This document shows, in pieces, positions 41,501 through 54,400 of a stretch of 64,000 nt of DNA. The DNA is taken from contig CBFFRQ010000069.1 of the NCBI GenBank assembly GCA_965644315.1, positions 1,178,001-1,242,000 on the forward strand. The letters run 5' to 3'. Source of the stretch: Caecitellus pseudoparvulus. Taxonomy: Eukaryota; Bigyra: Bicosoecida. Both the position numbers and the translations under genes were made by a program. Every line of letters starts with the position of its first letter. Positions within the stretch are counted from its first letter, which is position 1. The notes under the pieces were generated by a model that did not search any database, had not been told where the DNA came from, and saw nothing but the letters and a program-made list of their open reading frames with translations.

Positions 41501-44500
41501 CCTCACAGAGCTTGTCGCGATTGACTTGTCATGCAACATTTTAACACAGCTGCCGGACACCATTGGCAAGCTGTCAAAAGTGCGACATTTCCATGTCTAC
41601 AACAACCTCTTGGAGCGCCTCCCAATGACCCTTGTGCCGCTGTTTGCGAACCTGCTCACGTTCGACTGCGCGCGGAACCCGCTTCGTGACCTGCCAGACA
41701 AGCTGTCAGCACAAGATGCGCCTGGGGCGCGAGCCCTCAGCCTGCGCTTCTCCAGGAAGCCCCAAGCCGCGCATGACATACTGCTGGACATCCAGGCTGG
41801 CATGGATCGGGAGGCTTCCAGGGCAATAGAAGCCGAGCGACAAATCGAGCAGGATGCCAAGGCTCGAGATCGGGACCTCATGCTGCTCCACGACGAACGA
41901 GCGCAGCAATGGCGAAGGCAGCGAGTGAACGTCCGCCTACTCAACTGGGGAAGCCGACCACTTTGGCAGCCTGTGGACTCCTTGCCAGGCATGACCAAGC
42001 AGCACGTCTTTTCAGGTGGGCGAGAGCCTGAGCCGGACGCTGCGACGCTGACTGGAGGCATCGATGCCTGGTGGGAAGCCCGGGCTGCAGCAGAAAAGGC
42101 AATCCGGCTTCGGGAGAAGAGCAAGCGAGAAGCTGAGCGACGGCGTGTTCGGCAGTCTCAGGAGCGGCTCCCCTTTACGAGTGACCTTCTGGACAAGGGG
42201 GCACTTTCGGCTGTTGAGCGCACTCGTCAGCGAGTCCTGCGAACGCTGGGGGAGTCCACGACATCAGAGGCCCCCAGCGCCCCTCTTCGTGCTGATCAAG
42301 AGCGAGAATGGCGTCTATGTGACAAGAGTCTTGAGTGGACGGATGACGACGAGCTGTGGGCCCGCAGGATGTATGAACGAGAGCTTCTGCAAGAGCGCGA
42401 AGCGGATGAAGTGGCCAGTGCTGCCCAGGAGGCGGCACAAGCTGCACAAAGGACTGAATTCTGGGAAAGCAAAGGGTTCAGGGCGGACAAACTAGCACCC
42501 GGGGCGGTGCCATCTCAACGGCAGCAGACGAAGGCGAGGGATGGAGGCGCTCACCGCATCTCGGCTGCAAGGGCAACAGAGCCAAGGGAGGCTGCTGAAC
42601 GCCACGTACCCCCAACCGCAGACCTCCCCGCTACAGCGGAAGAAACTGACAGCGAAAGTCCAGGGGCTGTGTCTTGTGAGCCGGACGCTGCGCACAAGTC
42701 AGCTGAGGACCTGCAGCATGGGGCAACCGGCCAGGGTGCCCGGCAAGAAGCACAGGAGGAGCATCGTGCACCCCCTGCCACCGAGGCATTGAACATGTCA
42801 TCAGTGCCGCAAACATGGGAGGAAGGTCAATCTTCGCCATCGCCTCTGACTCCCATGCCTCCCGCAGCAGACCTTGGCGAAGGCGATCGTGTCAGGCTGC
42901 GAGGAGCCCCAGGTTCAACAGGCCGGTCACCAACCAGGCCACAGCAGCATCTGACTCGCCCTCCATCAAGAAAGACAACAGTTCGCCGCTTGAAAGACGA
43001 GATCCGCCAGCTGGAAGCCAGTGTGTTGGAACGCCGCAGGCAGGACAAGGAGGCTCTTCGGGCTCTAAAGTCAAAGCATGCACGTGAGGTAGCAGCAGAG
43101 GAGTCTTTGCTGGCAGCGGAGGACGCGCTGGTCCAAGAGTTACAAGCAGGGCCACCTGTCCCCGTGAACCACGCGATTCGGCGTTCGAGGGCGGGGGGCG
43201 GCAGCCGTGGCCGCAGCATTGACCCAATCATGATGCCGCACCACCGAGGCTCTCGCTTGCACGCCATCTCACAAGGCAAGGCACGCCCTGGGTCTCGAGA
43301 GCTGTCAATTCGATACGCTGCCATTGCTGGGCGCCGGCCAGCATCGATCATGGGTGTTGGGGCTGTCCGAACTCGATTCAACTATGCAAATACGCCGATG
43401 TATCAGGGCTTGAAGAACCCAGTCACCGCCCTTCAGGCTGCGACGGCAGGAGCCATTACGCCAGGGGGAGTAATTAACAACCTTCTGGTTGGTTCGATGG
43501 CCCCACACAAGGGCATGTCCCGATTTAACCTGTCAGCATACGACACTTTTTCCAACAGCCCGTCCAAGAACAAGCGCCTTTTGGTGTCCGATGTGCTGAA
43601 GGATCCCCAGGTGCGTTCCATGGGCATTCCCCGCTTCAACGCTGACGACTACGAGCACTACAAGAGCAGCCTGGCATCAAACGCTTCCCTGCCAGAGCGG
43701 GCACTGTCTGGCATGGAGCCTGAAACGCTCCCCTCGACAGTGACCCGCCTGCAGGCGGGTGCTGCTCCAGGCACCGTGTCCCGTGTTAGTGCCAAGGAGG
43801 AGCATGAAAGGCAAACTCTGCTGGCAAAGCGGGAAGCAGAGGCGCGGCAGGCTGCCCAGGCGCGACTACCATCGCAACCAGAAACCGAAAGGCCGACATC
43901 TCGAGCAGGTAACAGGATCGTCGATGCTGCTGGAAACGTCGTGGAGGTGGTTGGCGCATCTTCTGGCGCGATGAAGGCAGGGGCACGCAGGCGAGGAACG
44001 CGGGTCAAGGACCTCCCTCGCCAGCGAAGGGTTCAACGATACAACATGACGACATCCATGGTCAAGGTTGGGCTATCGGGTCAAGTGGAGCGCGTCTCGG
44101 CAGCCTCAAGGCAAGCTGGAGGGCGCATGCCACTTCCAACGGCACCCACCTCGGATGTGGAAGCGGACGAGCTGAGACTGGCGAGGCTGAAGCAAATGGT
44201 TGAAGGACTGGAGTCTGATGAAGATGACACTGCCTCTGATTCGGACGGCGGTGAAGCAGAACGTGAGTGGACGGCACTGTTCGGGCGACGAAGAACGAAA
44301 GGCGAGCAGCGGGTAGACGATACGGATACGCTGCTGGAGCTGATCTCCATCATGAAGCAAGACAGGTCGCTGGAGATCCCAACACGTGAATTGGATGCTG
44401 TTTCTCGATTGCTCTCGGCCAGCAGACAAGGCCTGCGGGATGACGGGCTTGTTGAGGATATCCAAGTGCGAGCTTGGCAGGAAGCTGGGTATGACGTGCC

Positions 44501-46541
44501 CTCCAAAGTGCGCCAGCGTCGCGAGAAGCAAGCTCGGCAGCTACTACTGCAGCTAAAAGTGGCAGCACTTCACCGAGGGAGGACTGATTTCAAGGCCCTT
44601 AGGGCAGCCATGCTATCTCAGAGTGAAGCAGACCGCGTTGCGACGGCAGAAGGTGCGGCTCGGAAGAAGGAAGATGCTGCTAAGCGGGCGAGGCACTTCG
44701 GCGCCCTCCAGATGCACTCTTTGCAGCACCAAGGGGACATGATAAAAGCTACTATCGCGGATGATACGCTCTCTTTGCTGGGGCTGGAGCAGGAGCAACT
44801 TGCTGCTCGGGTAGAGACCTTGGAACCTCGCGACGACGCATGGGAGCCACAACACTCCGAGCTGCGAGCTCCATCCGCCGCGTCCATGGCCCATGTCACT
44901 GGAGAGGGTCTGTGGCCAAAGTTTGGGGAAGGCCTGACAGAGGGGCTGTGGAGCTCAGACCCGTACGCCCCTAGGCAAGGCGTGGGGAGCGAAGCAGCGG
45001 CGAAACATGCAGCGAGTGTGCTCGTCTCCCCAGACAAGCTAGCCGGGGAGGCTACAGTGCAGTCGGAGACGGACTATGAGCGAGAGCTCATGCACGACCG
45101 CATCGGCGGACAACAACGGTTGGATCCGAGCCGCCATGTACCAGCAGCCACCTTAACTGCCCCGGCGCGCTCTCGAGCCAACCGTTCGGCTGCGCGTCAG
45201 TGGAGCACTGCAGGTCAGCACGGCGACCACAGCATCCGCCCTCGAGCTCAAGAGCATGCAAACTCCGCAGCAGTATCGAAAGGCTACACACCGGCCGATG
45301 TGGCTGAGTACTTGAGTGTACAAAGCGTGGTGTACCCGCACTGCATGGCTGAGTGGGTCACTCACGGTGGGAAGTACATGGACAGGGTGCGAGGGTTGCG
45401 AGACTTTGAGTCTGCCGTCCGGCGCCGGTTGGGGTCCAGCTGGGATTCCCAATTGACTGCCGTTGTCAGGCGGTTTTTCGTGGAAACACGTGACAAGGGA
45501 GGTGTGGCACCTGCGTTTGAGGTGGTAACCCCCGACATGAGAGCAGCTCGAGCCGCCAGGAGCGAGCACCACGCCACGCTCAAGGAGCTGCAGCATCAGC
45601 GAGTGACTGCACGACTTGACGCGCTTCAGAAGAAGCAAGAGGAGAAGTATGCTGTGTCGCCGAGCTTGTTGCGACAGCGCATGGTTGCTCAGCAGGCGCG
45701 AGCAAAGCAGCTCGCTGTGTTGAAGCACAGGTCTTGGCTGCGCAGGGTACGTACAGAAGCTGAGCATGCTGACCGTGAGCTAGTGCGGAAGACGGTCTTG
45801 TTCCACAAAGCCCGCAAAGAGCAAGCAAGCACAGAAGCCTCACGCCTTGCTGAGGATGTCGCGCGCCGGGGTCGACGGGCGGAACGGAGGCAGAGGGAGA
45901 AGCAAAAGTACGATGAGCTGGTCTCCTCTGGAGGGACTATTGACGTTCAAGACTCACTTTTTGAGGACAGTACGATGAGCCAAGTCGACGGGCAGCGCAC
46001 GGCGAACCTCGAGAAGCGAGCAGAGCGCATGGAGCGGTACGCCGCACAGCAGCCAGAACCAGGCAAGCAAGCCGGCCTTCTGGACACCGTGTCTGAGGGA
46101 GGGCTGTACGATAGCACGCCGGCTGATGATGGCTCCCCCGCACCCATCGGCGACACACCCACTTCACCAGCTTCTAGGGCAAGTCAGGACAGCCTCCTTG
46201 CCTTTGCAGACGCCTTCCTGTCCACGAGCGAGGCTGCTGCATTGGACGCCCTTCCACCCCCCACACTCCACCGCAGTGTTTTTGACGCCTCCACGTTGGC
46301 AGTGCCACCGCAAGACAGCCATGCGGCAGGCGGTCCACGGACCCAGCTGCGCCCGAGCAAGGTCGTTCAAGGCGCCGCTGCAGGCTTACTTCAGCAAGGC
46401 AGCCTGGAGTGGGCGACAGACAAAGCGCGTGGCGAAGTTGCAAACTTGTACGAATCTGCAAGGCATGCATTTGTTAAGAACGGAAAAAGCGGCGTGAAAT
46501 ACGAGAACGGGATCCAGGATCACATGAAAGGGCAATCTTGA
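38557..46541 (+). CDS. 2634-residue LRR / EF-hand / coiled-coil protein
   Basis: Exon 1 is 38557-38581 ('MASAASPH' plus one base, donor GTGAGC). An 80-bp intron ends CCCCCACAG, and exon 2 runs 38662-46541. The splice supplies the ATG that the long frame lacks. From the N-terminus I see an unrecognised beta-rich region, then an EF-hand-like region near residues 250-390 with one good loop ('DIDRSGAVDEGE'). A charged helix (about 430-545) is rich in Arg, Glu and Ala. About 18 LRRs follow at about 555-1020 ('LPSSLGQIASLEALNVSVNPL' type, close to SHOC2/LRRIQ proteins). The last 1600 residues are long Arg/Glu/Ala coiled coils and disordered stretches. I do not recognise an orthologue. A cytoskeletal or axonemal scaffold is inferred only from the architecture. 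It ends 70 bp from the convergent EF-hand gene. Confidence 0.85.
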
Positions 46542-46611
46542 GCTCGCAGATGCAGAGCGAACCAAGGAGACGCATGATGCAGGCAGCCCAAGTGCATTCA
46601 GGGGGAGCGCT

Positions 46612-48113
46612 TCAGAAATGCACATCTACGGCGACAACATCCACACCTTGACGTTTGAGTCGAGAAATGATGCCTTTGGTGTCATCTCTACTGAGAAAAA
46701 GGTCTTCCTTGACAGCTTGAACACTCTTTGTGCCATCACTGTGCGTGACCAGCACCCTGATGTTGCTCGTATTCGCAGCGGCCCCCTCTCCCCCTGCTAG
46801 GTGCCACGCATTGCGCACCATAAGCTCAAAGGCATCGTCATGGTCGATTGCAGCAGAGAGGTCTGAGTAGTACGCAAGGAACTCGTCCCAAGTGACCTGG
46901 CCATCTTGGTCCCGGCTGGCTCGCTCCCACTGCCCGAGGAACTGCTTCCATACCTCATCCAAGGTGCTTCGCCCACTCTCCACATCAGGGTGCGACACCC
47001 CATCCCACTTGGCTTTCATGTCTTCCACAGTGACTACTCCACTGCCATCCTCGTCCAGGGAGGAAAAGGCCAGCCACACCACATCCTGCCGGCGCTGGTT
47101 CATTTCGCCCTTAATGCCGGCAAAGAACTCAGTGGAGTCCACGGTTCCTGAACCATCTCGGTCCAAGTATCGGAACAGCTCGGTGAACTCGTCCGCTGTG
47201 AAGTCCAGGCCGAAGTCTCGCAAGCCGATCTCCAGCTCCTCTCGCTGCAATCGACCATCTCCGTTGTCATCAAGGATGCGCAGCATGCGGCCCATGGATC
47301 GGATGCCATTTGCGCCGCCCCTTGCAATAATTTTCTCACGGAACAGCTCAACAGCCTTGGGAACACCTGGCAGAACTCTAGTGCACCGGCGCCGAAACTG
47401 CTTCGGCACCGAAGGGTTCACGGCTGCAACTTGCGAAGTGGTGAAGCGCGCTTCGCGGTCGCCGTCAGACTCCCGAATCCAGCGCTTCCGGTATGCTTCC
47501 AAGCTGGCCTTGTCAGAGACGAGTGTATGAGAAGCCCTCGCGTAGGTAGAGCCGAACTCCGGCACAGCGCTGCCTGCAGCTGCCTGGCTCGGGTGAGCGT
47601 GCACAGCTGTTGTCACGCTCTGCCACTGCTGAGAAGTTGCCTGAGTGTCAGGCTGAATGAGGTTTTTGTAGTCATACCTGGAGTCCAAATCATCCTCTTG
47701 GGCCAGCAGGCCGGCGCCAAACTTGGGGATGGTCTTGCCAAGCGCTGCGGAAGGTGGCAGGCAGGCAAGTGCAATTTCCGCACATTGCTCCACAGGCAGG
47801 ACTGCGATGCACGCTGCCCGCATTTCGGCCCGGTGCCCTTCAGACGTGCTGCAACTCCCGTGCTTGAGGGTCTGCACACACTCTGCGATGTGCTAGCTCT
47901 CAGCGCGCTCTGCCACTCACACTCGAGCTCTCGAGCGGACTTCTCGGTCTCTGCAGATGGAGCCGGTCCAACAAACCCAGGCGTAAAGCGACCCTCTTGC
48001 CAATTGCCACACAAAGTTTTCGAGGTATATGTCTTGGTGCCACCGCGCAAGGTGTTCGATCCCTCGCTGTGGTGCTTGCCGCCGCCGCTGCGCCTGGAAG
48101 CCATGGCCTGCAC
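46612..48113 (-). CDS. Calcyphosine-like EF-hand protein
   Basis: Two exons: 48113-47921 (a second possible ATG at 48104) and 47744-46612, with intron 47745-47920 starting GTGAGT and ending CTTCCGCAG. This gives about 441 residues. The downstream frame has no good ATG near its start, so splicing to the upstream exon is needed; another acceptor at 47800-47810 is possible. The EF-hand core, 'REKIIARGGANGIRSMGRMLRI', matches calcyphosine. Loops follow at 'DDNGDGRLQREE', 'DRDGSGTVDSTE', 'DEDGSGVVTVED' and a weaker fourth 'RDQDGQVTWDE'. After the EF-hands a 55-residue tail, 'NIRVLVTHSDGTKSVQAV...', looks like a separate small domain. The N-terminal exon has 'SKTLCGNWQEGRF'. Calcyphosine-like proteins are often ciliary, which fits the neighbourhood. 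Confidence 0.75.
47772..47781. promoter_or_regulatory. CAATTTCCGC motif in the calcyphosine-like intron
   Basis: An exact copy of the recurrent motif, inside the proposed intron (47745-47920) and antisense to the gene. If the alternative acceptor were used it would instead lie in coding sequence. Confidence 0.45.
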
Positions 48114-48489
48114 GATTCGTGGTCGGTCACCTCCCAGGGCACTTCGTGTTGCAACGCTGCAGGGTGGAGAGCAAGTGGGCGCCAGGAGTGAGATTCAAGG
48201 GACACAGTTTTGGTTAATTGCGAGAGCGGATTTGCGATGGCTAGATCACCGACTGAGACGGAGGGCCCCCTGCACAAGCCAGCTTGTCAGCCTGCAGGCT
48301 CGTGTCAACAATGTGCCAGGTCGGCAGCGCACAACTCACGTGCCAGTCACAACCCGCTTCCTGCACGCTTGTCAGGGACCAAGCTGTTTCACTGACACAC
48401 CCGAGATCGACCGGTAGTGCGCACTTGGTGCTGTGCAGCTACTTTTCGCGCTGTGTAGTGCTTGGGCAAGCCAAGGCTCGTCTCGAGCC
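48114..48489. other. Divergent promoter region between EF-hand and Sel1-repeat genes
   Basis: 376 bp between opposed start codons. It holds a near-match to the recurrent motif with one base deleted (GCGGATTTG at about 48224-48232). Nothing else is apparent. Confidence 0.4.
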
Positions 48490-51400
48490 ATGTCTGCTGC
48501 TCCTGCTGCTGGCGTCGGCACAGCGCCCAAGCCGGGGGACCCTCCACCCATCCAGGCATCTGATGAACCCCAAGACCGCACATTGGCCACCCCCGGTGGA
48601 GGTGCAGCTGAGAGCAAAGCCGATGGACCCACAGGGTCAGCACCACCAGGGGCCAGCGCGGCAGTCGCAGGCGACGCTGCCCACACGTCGCCAGCCGCTC
48701 CAGGCAGTGCGGGCCAGGCAGACCCTGCCGCCCACGCCGGTCCAGCCGCAGCTGTGCCCGCTGCATCTCATTCTCTGCGGCAGCGACGTGCAAAGGCTGC
48801 CGCCCATTCTGACGGCGAGCGACAAGACGCGCCAGGCCGTCTGCTGGTGCACACACGGAAGAGTGTGAGGCACTCGAAGACGACGGTTGCCGAGGACGGG
48901 ACAGTGCTGGTGCAGGTCGAGAAAGGGGGCGCAGTTGAGCACGGGGACGTTGACTTGACTACCTTTTCTGTCCCTGAGCTCGCTCAAGCTTCCAAGGAGC
49001 TCCTGGACTGCATCTCAGGCTTGTCCAAGCGGCAGGTCAAGAACATCTCCTCCATGCCTGAGCTCAAGTCCTTGGCAGCAAAGATTAGCTACTTCATCGC
49101 ACGGTACCGTGGCACCATTCAAGGGGCCTTGCGTGCAGCGGCTGAGGAAGACGAAGCCCGCACAGCCTCGGTGCAGGTGCAACTGGCCACTGCTGGAGCG
49201 GCAACTGGGGGTGGCCGTGGGCTGCTACGACTCAGTGCAGCGGGGCAGTTGAAGGCATCTCTCACGGACTCAGGCGTGTTTGATGTTGAGTCTTCCTCCC
49301 AGCCTGCTGCGCCTGTCACGGCCACTGCAGCCAGCGACATCCGTTCCAGCACAGTTGGCCTGTACGTAGCAATTCTGAACTGCACGACAGTGGTGCGCAA
49401 AGTAGGCAGCTTGATGATTTTCGCTGACACGCGCATGGGCAGGGACATCATGTTCATGCGCACGGAGGTGGCAAACGCCCTCTCCACGCTGCTGGCGGTG
49501 CTGCCTCACGCACCGAAGGATGGCAGGTGGCCGGGACAAGGCAGGGGCGGCGGAGGGGCATCAGGCTGGCCACTAGCATGGGTGGACACCTCCCGTGTTA
49601 CCATCTTGGGGGCAGGTGTCGTGTTCCCGCTGCACATCCCCGCGGAAGCCGCCACACAACGCGCTGCCGCGTTGGACTTGTGGCAAGGCGCGGGGGGGCA
49701 GGAGCGCCGCCCCGCCCAGGCTATCCGACTCTGGGAAGCCGCAGCCATGCAAGGGGATGCCTTATCCATGTTGCAGCTGGCACACATCGCCCTGCACCGC
49801 GCACACCGCGCTCAGGCCGCGGTTCTCTCAGCCGACGTGGGCACTGGCCTGGACGACAAGGTCTCCGCCATGCGATGGCTCCTCACAGCCATGCCCCTGG
49901 CTCCTTGCCAGCCAGCTGTGCTGACTGCTACCGGGCAGTTCCTTGCACACATGGTTTTGAACAAGCAACGGGCTGCATGGGCCAGCTTGGGCCCCCAGGA
50001 AGGGCGACAAACTCCTCACGCCAACTTGGCCTGGCTTGAGGGCCCCCTTGGCGCTCCCCGACTGCCTCTGCGGCGGGCCATCATGCAGGTAGTTCGGTTC
50101 CTGGCCGATGCAGGCAATGGTAGCCATGTGTCTCTTGCAGCCACCCTGGAGCGGCAGGAGGCTGCGGCGGGATCTGAGGATGGCGCATGGGAGGGGTTTT
50201 GGAGCGCAGTGCTTTCGGCTGCCATTGCTCGTGGCCTTGCAGCACTGGGCGCACACGTTCATGGGACTCCTGGGGGCGGTTTCGCTCCCAACCCTCCCCC
50301 AATGGGGGGTGGGCAGTTTGCACCCTTGTGGCAGTTTGCCGCCTGGGCAGGGGTTGCCGATTCCTGGGCCCAGACTCTGCAGTCCACACCAGCAGGTATA
50401 GACGCAGACAAAGTGGGCATGGGGCAAACTGATGTCACGCACTTGGCAGTGCTGGGCGCAGCTCCAACACGTTCCGATGGTGGGATGGCCCCGCTTGGAG
50501 CGGGCGGGGCCGCTCTCCTCGCCGCGCACCGGCGTCGGGGCGTCGCGGGGGGCCTCCCGGGTCGTGTTGGCAGTGGCAGCCACCCCACTGGAGCAGGGCC
50601 GCAGCCCTCAGAAGTCCCTCGCTTTGATCGCACTCGTTGCTTGCCCGTTCGGGCTCGTGGCATGGAGGCATCACCAGCAGGTGAACCGGGCACATCGCAG
50701 TGGGTCACGAGCGTGGACCGCGCATCAGACCGTGCATGGCAGCGCTCTGCGACTCTGGGCAGTGTTGCAGCTGCCACTTTGCCTGACCTCTCTGCACTGC
50801 ACCTCATGCAGGATGGCTTCGAAGCTTTGGCTCAAGGTGAACAAGGTCAATCTCCATCACAAGCCACAAGGGGATTGGAGCGGAGGCTGCAGACGGGTGC
50901 GGGGCCTCGCGAGTCTGCCGGCTCGGCCCGTCTCATGTCGCTTGCATCACGCAGTCGAAGTCGCGCCTTGGCGCGATACTACCAAGCCCTTGTTGACATG
51001 GAGGCGTCTGGGCCAGCGACCAGCGTCTCCGCACCGCCGGGGGGTGAGATTCCATCCAGTGGTGTGAGAGAATTCCGAGGCCTTTCTCGCCTGGATGCGG
51101 CATCCCCTGCCGCACCCTCCTCTGGGCGCTCCGTGACATCGAGGCTGTCGTCAGGTCGCTTGAGCGGTGCGCAGGAACCAGGTCGTGCAACCACTCCTCA
51201 CAACGGCAGCTCTCTGAATCGCCGCATCACGCGGGAGGCATCAGGGCGCTCACTGCGATCAGGGCACGGATCCGATGCTGCGCCGCTTCAGGGCATGGCT
51301 TCTGCTGGCCAAGCAGATCCAGCAGAAGACGCGCGCCCCCCAGCTGGCGGGGAAGCGGATGCGACCACAAGTGGGCCACTTGGAGGTCCCTCTGGTGACA

Positions 51401-54400
51401 CAACCAGAGAAGCAGCACCTTCTACAGCCCTGGCAGATCCAGGCAATGCCCTTCAGTTGATGCTGGAGTCAGTGGACGTGGGCCCGGACGCTGCGCACCC
51501 AGTGCATGCTCCAGCTCACTCACGCAGTCGGCGTGCCAACGCCGCTTACTCAGCATACGATGCAGCCACCTTTACATGGGAAGCGCCGGCCTCCAAGTCC
51601 AGCGCCCCGCGGGCCAGCTCGAAGACCCTCATGGCCAGGGCTACACTGGCCAGGTTGGGCGCGGAAGTCGAGGCGAGGGGCCTTGTTCTGCACGGCAGTG
51701 CAGGGGTGAGCCCGCCAGGGGAATCTGTCGCCCCAAAACCTGAGCTAACAACAGCAGACCTGGAGGTTATCACTGACCTGGAGCATTTCCTGCACCCCCG
51801 TCCCGCAATTATCCAACTGTTGGAGACCATGTGCGGCTTCAACGTCGCTGCGGCAGTCTCTCACTTGTGGTCTGGAGCTGGTTCAGGCATTGGCTTAGTG
51901 GGAGCTGACGGACCGATGGGCCTTTCGCCTCTGAAGCTGCACATGCCGCCAGATACTGCCCAGGACTGGATCTCAGAGAGTGCCCACAAGCTGGCAGAGC
52001 ACCTGGCTGGCCCCCTGCTGCCTCGGCCTGTCATGTACGGCGAAGGCGCCGTCGGCTGCATGCAGCCGTTCTTGTACCGCCTGTCGGGGCCTGCGACCCT
52101 CGTGGCGATGGCCACTCGCCAGTCTCTGAGGGGGTACACAGTGACACCGTCTGCAGGTGACACGACTGGTTTGCACGTTCACCTTGCCATGGACCCTGGC
52201 AATGTGGATGGCGAGACGGCAGGCCACTACGCCAAGAGCACTGCTGCCGCTCTCATCGACTTGTCAGCCTCCCTGTATGATGTGCCTTCCGCTGACACGT
52301 CAGCTACAGGCCACTTGGTGGACTCAGTGCCGGCGCCGCCCGGGCCAGGCGGTGGCCCTGCGGCTGTTGTCGCTGCCACAGAAACAGCAGCACGAGTCGT
52401 CTTCCGCGAGCTGCAGGCTCTTGACGACCGGACAGAGGTGCACATTGTGCGTTCCATGCTCACAGCTGCTGCCCTAGGAGGAGGTGATGGGGCCGCTGCA
52501 CTGAACTTGGGGGGGCTTTGGAATCACGGCATCGTGGATGTGACGTGTGCTTCCACGGCCCTCGTGGCGATGCAGGGGGCGGCCACCACGACTTCACGCG
52601 CAGGTGATGACGGTGAAGCTGATTCCCCTGCAGACAGTCTCTGGCTCTGGCCGCCTTGCATTCCCCTGGCTGCAGCATGGTACGCGATCGGCGCAGGTCT
52701 CGGCAACGCTCGAGCAGCCAACAACCTGGGAGCATTGTACAGCGCTGGACTGTTGGGGCACCGCCTCCCCGCCGGGCTCTTGCACACTGTCGGCGTGTTG
52801 CTGCAGCACCACGAGGGTAAGGCTCCGGCCCCCCCTGGGGCGGGCGGCAGCCCAGTCTCACGCATGCCTCAGGGGGCCTTTGCAACGCTTGTGCTCAGCC
52901 TGGCGCGTCTACAGCTCTCCATGCTGCACCGATACGAGCCGGGCCAGGCTGCGGAGTGGGATGGAGTACTGGGCGCCTCATTGACGCCGGCTGAAGCCCA
53001 GTCCGAAGCGATCCATTGGTTTTCAATGGCAGGCGATGCAGGAGAGGGCACCGCCTTGAACAATTTGGGAGTTGCAACAGAGACAGGCGCAGCTGGCGAC
53101 CCTGGTAACCCGTTTTTAGCCGAAGCATACTACCGAGGAGCTGCAGAGGCAGGCGTTGCTGGGGGTATCTTCAACTACGCGTACATGCTGGCCCAGCGCT
53201 CCCGCAGTGCACCAGAGCTTGCATCCGCTAAGGCGTTGCTGACTGCAGCTGCTCAAAGAGGCGTGCCAGCAGCTTCATTTCAGCTGGGGAGCTTGTTGGA
53301 AGTGGAAGCCAAAGCGCTCCATGAGCGCATGCTGGCAAGTGCGGCTGGTCATGGACACGGGGTGCGCCCAGGCGGGCCGGCCCGGGGTGAGAAAGCCCAC
53401 AGGAGCTACGGGGTCAGCCGGGCGCTGGCGACAAGTTCCCATCCAGGCCACGGCTCCGCCGAGATCCAAGCGACGGCGCAGCTGCAGAGGCGCGTGAGCT
53501 TGGATGCCCTCACAAGGCAAGCTCTCGTCGCATTCATGGGCGCTGCAAGAGGTGGAGATGCCTTCGCTGCCTTAAAGTGTGGGCACTACTTCTACGATGC
53601 AGCTGGAGTCGAGGCTCCCAGCTACGAGACAGCTGCCTGCTACTACCTTGCTGCGGCTTGTGGCGGTGATGCTCGAGGCTTGAACAGTTTGGCATGCATG
53701 GTGGAAGATGGGAAGGGCTGGCTGGCAGGCCCTGACAAGTTGCGAGCAGAGATTCTCTTTCGCCTGGCGGCAGGGGACAGTGAAGGGGCGGCTGTTTTGC
53801 TGTGGGAACTGCACATGATTCAGCACAGCGAGTTTGAGCAGCATTCCCACACAGCTCAGCAGCAAGCGCGGGGCGCAGCCTCCGCCCGCTCGGGAAGCAG
53901 CGTTGCGAGCACGTCCTTGACGACCTGGCGGCCCCTGGCGCCTGGAAGCCCCGACAGATCTGGTTCCTCTGCTCAGGCCCCAGCAAGCAGCACCGCCGGC
54001 GTCATCTGTGCCGGCGACGAGGCATTGCCCCACTTGCCAGTGGCTGTGCTGGCTTCACTGCCTGTCCCGAACACCCAAGACAGCAACGCCATGATGAACT
54101 TGTACTGGATGTACAAGAGGCGAGGCGAAGCGCTCTTGGGGGATGTTTTTGCATTGCAAGCTCAAAGCACACGGCCAGAGGGTGAGAGTCCAGCTCCTTT
54201 GGGAGCACATGTAAAAGCTGCTGTTGTCGCAGCCTTCAAGGACCGGCCGTGGCTCGCTGGCGGAGACGGTGCCAGCGAGGCTGGTGATGGCGTCAGAGCA
54301 AGTGCAGCACACTTGGAAGCGCACTGGCTCGCAGAGGCGTCAGCGTATCGGGCTGAAGCTGCCACTTGGCTACGCGCAGCAGCAGCGAGGGGTCACCGGC

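Noticed and set aside
47613-48113. Separate 166-codon gene upstream of the calcyphosine-like frame
   Set aside because: Only its first 64 codons look like protein; a GTGAGT donor at 47920 joins it to the EF-hand frame, which lacks its own good ATG.
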